This document shows positions 34,470-38,281 of a stretch of DNA of 38,281 bases, piece after piece; positions within the stretch are counted from its first letter, which is position 1, and every line of letters begins with the position of its first letter. The notes under the pieces are model-generated. The model searched no databases, was not told the DNA's origin, and worked only from the letters and a program-made list of their open reading frames with translations. The position numbers and the translations under genes are program-made. The stretch is from Flavobacteriales bacterium (GTDB lineage: Bacteria; Bacteroidota; Bacteroidia; CAIKAF01), in NCBI GenBank assembly GCA_022402535.1, contig JAKRSD010000025.1:83530-121810 (forward strand), written 5' to 3'.

Positions 34470-36307
34470 CCTATCGCCAATAAATTCAGGTTAATCAATT
34501 CTTCCAACTCCTTTGCCTTGCTGTTTAATCCATTCAAGGCAGCGTGTCTTTCTTTCATTTCCGCTAAAAACTCTTCTTCGGTCAGTCCGTCTTCTTCTAT
34601 CACCACACCTACATATCTGCCGGGGTTTAGGCTGTAGTCTTGCTCTTCAATTTCTTTCAGGGTAGCGGCTTTGCACAAGCCCGTTACGTCTTCATACACG
34701 CCATTGGGGAAGCGTTCGTTCAGCCAGTTTATGTGTCCTAAGTAGTAGTTTTGCTTTTCAGTTAAAGCTTTCCATTGCTTTTCGGCTTCTTCCATTTGCT
34801 TTTCCCATCGCTTTAGTTCTTTATCTTCGGTGGGTTTTGCTTTTTGTATTTTCTCTACTTCCTGCTGTTGTGCTTTGGCTTGCTTTTCAAAATCGTTAGC
34901 TTGCTGTTGGTATTTCGCCAATAGCTGTTTCAGACGTTTGGTTTCGCCACGGTAAAGCCGCACAATGGTGGCAATGTTTTGAATATGTTCATCGGTAAAT
35001 TCACGCAATGCCCTGGTTACTTGTCTGAAAATATTTCGGGCATCTATAAAGAGAATTTTGGCCTCACCTCCCGTCCTCTCCTCGGGAGAGGACGCTTTGT
35101 TTTTGTCAAAAAACCACAAGGTAGCGGGTAGCGTAACGGTGTAAAACATATTCTTGGGCAGGGTGAGCATACAGTCAATTACCCCGCTCTTAATCAAAGT
35201 TTGGCGTATGTCGGCTTCGCTGTTTCGGGCATCGCTGGCATTGTTTGCCATTACCAAAGCGGCTCTGCCTGTGTCTTTCAGTGAAGTGGCAAACAGGTTT
35301 ATCCATAAGTAATTGGCATTGGGCACGCTGTTTACGGCTGTTTGTTTTTTGGCGTTGGGTTTGGTTTTATTTTTCGGTATGCCGTATTCGTTAAAACGCT
35401 TGTCGTCTTTTACACGGTCGTAGTTCACATCGTCCACGTTAAATGGCGGATTAGCCATTACATAGTCAAACTTGCCGTAGCTGTCAAACGGATTTTCGTA
35501 ATAGGCATTGGCTTGCACCACCTGCCCACGCAGTCCGTTTACGGCTAAGTTCATTCGTGCCAGCTTTACGGTTTCACTGTCTTTCTCGCTGCCATACACC
35601 ATCAGGTCTTTGGTATCGTCATCGTGCAGTTCTGCTCTGCGTTTGTCCACAAACTCGCTGCTTTGCACAAACATACCGCCACTGCCGCAGGCTGGGTCGT
35701 AAATGGTGCCTTTATAGGGTTCAATCACTTCCACCATCAGCTTTACCACGCTGGTAGGCGTGTAGAAAGCACCACCGCCTTGTCCTTCGGCAAGGGCAAA
35801 CTCACCCAAAAAGTATTCATACACTTTACCGAACAAATCGCCTGTGGCATCTTCGGGAATGTCTTTAAAAGTTTTCAGTAAGCTCTTGGGCAGGCTTCGG
35901 TCGTCTTTGGTGTAGAGTTTAAAGTATTCGTCTTTGGGTAAACTGTCTTTCAGTTCGGGCTTGTAATACTCAATCAGTTCCATAGCCTTTTTAATGGCTT
36001 TGGCAATGTCGTCTTTCTCAGGAAGGTTAAGCAAATAGTCATACTCCGCTTCGGGTGGCAAATAAAAACCGCATTTCAGAATGGCAATTTCTTCTTCTTT
36101 CAGTTGGTTGCGGCTTTTCTTCTGTGCTTCCAGTTCGGCTTTAATTTCCGCTTTCACCTTGTTGTAGCGGATAGAAGCAAAGCGAAGAAAAATCAGTCCG
36201 AGAATAGGCGTTGAATATTCACTGGCTTTCAGTCCGCTGTCTGCACGGAGCTTGTCTGCTGCTTTCCACAAATTATCTTCAAGTTCTTTTAGTTGTTCTC
36301 CAGTCAT
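34466..36307 (-). CDS. hsdM: Type I restriction-modification DNA methyltransferase subunit
   Basis: A 613-aa N6-adenine methyltransferase. The helical HsdM N-domain covers about 5-150. The S-adenosylmethionine motif is DPACGSGGM (204-212) and the catalytic motif is NPPF (286-289). A charged coiled-coil-like region, rich in Gln, Lys and Glu, lies near 448-520 before a C-terminal helix that contacts HsdS. Residues 405-416 (ASSPEERTGGEA) look foreign: they are encoded by a GC-rich palindrome and sit between DKNK and ILFIDARNIF, where the family is normally continuous. The reading frame stays open, so the enzyme is probably still active. First gene of the operon. Confidence 0.96.
   Translation of the reverse strand: MTGEQLKELEDNLWKAADKLRADSGLKASEYSTPILGLIFLRFASIRYNKVKAEIKAELEAQKKSRNQLKEEEIAILKCGFYLPPEAEYDYLLNLPEKDDIAKAIKKAMELIEYYKPELKDSLPKDEYFKLYTKDDRSLPKSLLKTFKDIPEDATGDLFGKVYEYFLGEFALAEGQGGGAFYTPTSVVKLMVEVIEPYKGTIYDPACGSGGMFVQSSEFVDKRRAELHDDDTKDLMVYGSEKDSETVKLARMNLAVNGLRGQVVQANAYYENPFDSYGKFDYVMANPPFNVDDVNYDRVKDDKRFNEYGIPKNKTKPNAKKQTAVNSVPNANYLWINLFATSLKDTGRAALVMANNASDARNSEADIRQTLIKSGVIDCMLTLPKNMFYTVTLPATLWFFDKNKASSPEERTGGEAKILFIDARNIFRQVTRALREFTDEHIQNIATIVRLYRGETKRLKQLLAKYQQQANDFEKQAKAQQQEVEKIQKAKPTEDKELKRWEKQMEEAEKQWKALTEKQNYYLGHINWLNERFPNGVYEDVTGLCKAATLKEIEEQDYSLNPGRYVGVVIEEDGLTEEEFLAEMKERHAALNGLNSKAKELEELINLNLLAIG
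35061..35093. repeat. GC-rich palindromic element inserted in frame in hsdM
   Basis: A perfect 9-bp inverted repeat, GTCCTCTCC (35073-35081) and GGAGAGGAC (35085-35093), with a 3-base loop, next to CCTCACCTCC (35063-35072). It is GC-rich in an A+T-rich gene and encodes the Ser/Glu/Gly-rich insert in HsdM. Confidence 0.75.
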
Positions 36308-36512
36308 GTATAGTTAGTATTCAGTTCGTAAATTTAGATTTTTAAGATACACTTTTTCTTCAAAGCGAGGGGAAAAGTGGTTTTTTTCAATAATACGAAG
36401 GCGTTACGTATTGGTCGGGTACAATTTATTGAAAAATTATTGTTTATAGTGAAATAGTCAGGATAAACCTGATATAAACGATATGAAACATCACTTTTGG
36501 ACTGTCTCCAAA
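36308..36512. other. Intergenic region upstream of hsdM
   Basis: No gene seen. Minus-strand TAAATTTA (36336-36329), one mismatch from TAnnTTTG, is a weak candidate hsdM promoter about 20 bases before the ATG; a -33 element is not at the right distance. A small inverted repeat TCAGG-ATAAA-CCTGA lies near 36458-36472. Confidence 0.4.
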
Positions 36513-36550
36513 CAAAAAAAAAGCCGCTCCCTTGCGGAAACGGCTTTTGA
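36513..36550 (-). terminator. Rho-independent terminator after the acyl-CoA dehydrogenase gene
   Basis: Reading the minus strand, AAAAGCCG (36548-36541) pairs with CGGCTTTT (36526-36519), followed by a run of T to 36514. It lies about 25 bases after the stop codon of the dehydrogenase-SCP2 gene. Confidence 0.88.
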
Positions 36551-36574
36551 AAAATGCAGATACACTGTGGTGGC

Positions 36575-38110
36575 TTAGCCGAACAATGTCTGGAGTTTCA
36601 TGGCTACACTCATGTCGCCTTTAATTTTCATTTTTCCGCCCATAAAAGCGGCCATGGGATTCAGTTCGCCGGTAAGCATGGCGTGCAGATCCTCAGGGGC
36701 AATTTCTACCACACAGTCAGCCTCTTTGTTTTCGGTGCTCACCTGGTTGGCGCCGGCTTTGCCGTCGATGTGGATGTGGTTTTCACCCATGCTGAATTTG
36801 AGTGAGTTTCCTAAGGCTGCGCCGCTTGCCGCACGCTCCTGAATCGCAATCAGAATTAAATCAAATGCCATAACGTCTTGTGTTTTATTTGTGTTTGTAT
36901 TATTTACGGTTTCACTGCCCCCGGGGCTTTTGGCATAGTTGATGGCCAATCCTTCGTTTTTGTACTGCTTGTCGTCTATAATCATCTTAGCCAAAATTTC
37001 GCGCATGATTTCAGAGCTTCCCCCGCCGATGGTCAATATACGGCTATCGCGGAACATACGGGCAATTTTATACTCTTCCATATAACCGTATCCGCCAAAG
37101 AATTGCAGACACTGGGTGGCTACTTTGTCGCTCATTTCGGTAGAAAGCAGTTTAGAAATTGAGCTTTCCTTCACGGCATATTTTCCATCGTTGTGCAGAC
37201 GACATACATGGTAATTGTAGTATTTTAAACTTTCTACTTCGGCCGCCAGCTGCACGATGCGGTGGCGCAATACCTGAAATTTGTTGATGGGTCGTCCGAA
37301 GGCATTGCGCTCACTCATGTATTGCAGCGTGTAAGCGATGGCTTCTTCGCAGGCGGCAATGGCGCCCACGGCCCCAATCAGACGTTCCAGCTGTAAACCG
37401 CCCATCAGGTAGATAAAGCCCTGTCCTTCTTCGCCAATCAGGTTTTCGGCGGGTACTTTCACATTGTCGAACCAAAGCTCGGCCGTGTCGGAAGCATGCC
37501 AGCCTAATTTTTTGAGTTTTTTGGCGGTTACGCCGGGTGCATTACGGTCTATCACCAACAGACTCACTCCGTTTATGCCTGCCTCGGGATTGGTTTTTAC
37601 CACCGTAACGATGTAATCGCCGTACACGGCATTGGTGATAAAGGTTTTCTGTCCGTTCACAATGTAGTGGTCGCCGTTTTTGATGGCTTTGGTCTGTATA
37701 TTGGCCACATCGGAACCGGCTCCCGGTTCGGTAATGCCAATACTGGAAACCAATTCGCCTGTAATGGTCGGTTTCAGGTATTTTTCTTTCAGAAAATCGG
37801 AGCCGTGTTTGTAAATGTAGGTGGAACTCATGTACTGAATCACACTGGGGGTAACGGCAAATCCGCCCGACCAGAGTTTAGATACTTCTTCGGCAAAAAT
37901 GACGGAGTAGAAAAAATCCACTCCCGAGCCGCCCACTTCCTCGGGATAGTTGAGGCCCATATAGCCCATGTCGCCAAATTTTTTCCAGATTTCCTTCGGA
38001 ATCCGCTGTTCTTCTTCCCACTGTTCTATGTGTGGGGCCACCTCCCGCTGCAAAAAATCGCGCAGTCCCTGACGGAAAATTTCGTGGTCTTCGTTGAAGT
38101 AGTAACTCAT
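36575..38110 (-). CDS. Acyl-CoA dehydrogenase fused to SCP2 sterol-carrier domain
   Basis: A 511-aa fusion. Residues 1-385 are an FAD-dependent acyl-CoA dehydrogenase: ITEPGAGSD (126-134), FITNA (157-161, FAD/substrate loop) and ERNAFGRPINKFQ (267-279). The usual C-terminal catalytic glutamate position reads IGGGSSEI (361-368) with glycine, while LQLERLIGA (239-247) has E242 where isovaleryl-CoA and long-chain dehydrogenases keep their base. After a Ser/Asn/Thr-rich linker (395-411) an SCP2-like lipid-binding domain covers about 414-511 (NPMAAFMGGKMKIKGDMSVAMKL at the end). The fusion suggests the enzyme keeps hold of a bulky or membrane-derived acyl substrate. Monocistronic, with a terminator. 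Confidence 0.9.
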   Translation of the reverse strand: MSYYFNEDHEIFRQGLRDFLQREVAPHIEQWEEEQRIPKEIWKKFGDMGYMGLNYPEEVGGSGVDFFYSVIFAEEVSKLWSGGFAVTPSVIQYMSSTYIYKHGSDFLKEKYLKPTITGELVSSIGITEPGAGSDVANIQTKAIKNGDHYIVNGQKTFITNAVYGDYIVTVVKTNPEAGINGVSLLVIDRNAPGVTAKKLKKLGWHASDTAELWFDNVKVPAENLIGEEGQGFIYLMGGLQLERLIGAVGAIAACEEAIAYTLQYMSERNAFGRPINKFQVLRHRIVQLAAEVESLKYYNYHVCRLHNDGKYAVKESSISKLLSTEMSDKVATQCLQFFGGYGYMEEYKIARMFRDSRILTIGGGSSEIMREILAKMIIDDKQYKNEGLAINYAKSPGGSETVNNTNTNKTQDVMAFDLILIAIQERAASGAALGNSLKFSMGENHIHIDGKAGANQVSTENKEADCVVEIAPEDLHAMLTGELNPMAAFMGGKMKIKGDMSVAMKLQTLFG

Positions 38111-38232
38111 TGTTTTAGTATTAAGTAGTAAGTATTGAGTATTTAGTATTTAGTATTTAGATTTTGTTATTAGTATCAAGTAGCAGGTATCAAGAGGTTA
38201 GTATTAAGTAGTAAGTATTGAGTATTAAGAAG
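38111..38232. repeat. Heptamer-based direct repeats upstream of the acyl-CoA dehydrogenase gene
   Basis: A degenerate tract built on TAGTATT/TAGTAAG-like heptamers. A 29-base segment at 38115-38143 recurs exactly at 38198-38226 (offset 83), and TAGTATT occurs three times in a row near 38144-38160. The tract starts right at the dehydrogenase start codon, so it occupies the 5' leader/promoter region. No gene is seen to the window end. Confidence 0.75.
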
Positions 38233-38281
38233 TTTATGCCTAAATAATGTTGACCGTTTTTCTCTACTGTTTAACATTATT

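Noticed and set aside
24287-36541. An 11-bp inverted repeat (GTTTCCGCAAG at 24287-24297, CTTGCGGAAAC at 36531-36541) flanking the defence island as attachment or terminal repeats
   Set aside because: The right copy is part of a terminator hairpin and the left copy part of a leader hairpin; a chance match of this length is not very unlikely, and no integrase or transposase is present.
38111-38232. Repeat tract as a CRISPR array
   Set aside because: The repeats are short, degenerate and overlapping, without spacers of even length and without cas genes.

Overview
The window looks like a chromosomal segment of a Bacteroidota bacterium. The signs are several Bacteroidota-restricted families (DUF4271, DUF4835/PorD-like, Bacteroidota-type omega subunit), two proteins with C-terminal type IX secretion (T9SS) sorting domains, menaquinone biosynthesis, short spacers with few Shine-Dalgarno sites, and promoter-like TTG/TTTG plus TAnnTTTG elements. 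Genus cannot be decided from what is visible. I recognise no rRNA, tRNA or CRISPR array.

Positions 1-24257 are mostly core genome. From the left: a minus-strand run of acyl-CoA carboxylase beta, DUF4271 membrane protein and uroporphyrinogen-III synthase (hemD, cut by the left edge). Then a divergent pair, arginine decarboxylase (minus) and an arginase-type ureohydrolase (plus), the latter followed directly by menA. Next come a Tat-signal superoxide dismutase with a YigZ-family protein. A plus-strand cell-surface cluster follows (lipoprotein, outer-membrane-type protein, T9SS propeller protein, DUF2520 Rossmann protein), several of its genes joined by ATGA overlaps. The minus-strand bamD-rpoZ-coaBC-DUF4835 operon links outer-membrane assembly, transcription and CoA synthesis. 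After it come an alpha-oxoamine synthase (sphingolipid/sulfonolipid type), a CsaA-like tRNA-binding protein, an OmpA-family protein, an acetyl-CoA hydrolase/CoA-transferase, a large secreted M43-type metalloprotease with its own promoter and terminator, and a sterol desaturase/fatty acid hydroxylase family protein.

Positions 24258-36570 form an accessory defence island, all on the minus strand and partly much more A+T-rich. The transcription order is hsdM - hsdS - AAA/TOPRIM ATPase - hsdR, then a 450-bp decayed-looking gap, then a Panacea-like/DUF488 fusion gene coupled to an unrecognised 273-aa gene, and finally a PD-(D/E)XK nuclease gene with its own upstream direct repeats. The type I restriction-modification system carries an extra OLD/PARIS-like ATPase between hsdS and hsdR, in the style of 'restriction-linked ORFs'. 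The DUF488 two-gene unit has a near-consensus promoter placed so that its transcript may be leaderless. A small GC-rich palindrome is inserted in frame inside hsdM.

Positions 36575-38281 return to metabolism: an acyl-CoA dehydrogenase fused to an SCP2 sterol-carrier domain, with a terminator downstream and a heptamer-based repeat tract upstream.

The best candidates for something not well described are the Panacea-DUF488 plus partner unit, the AAA/TOPRIM gene inside the hsd operon, and the palindromic insertion in hsdM.
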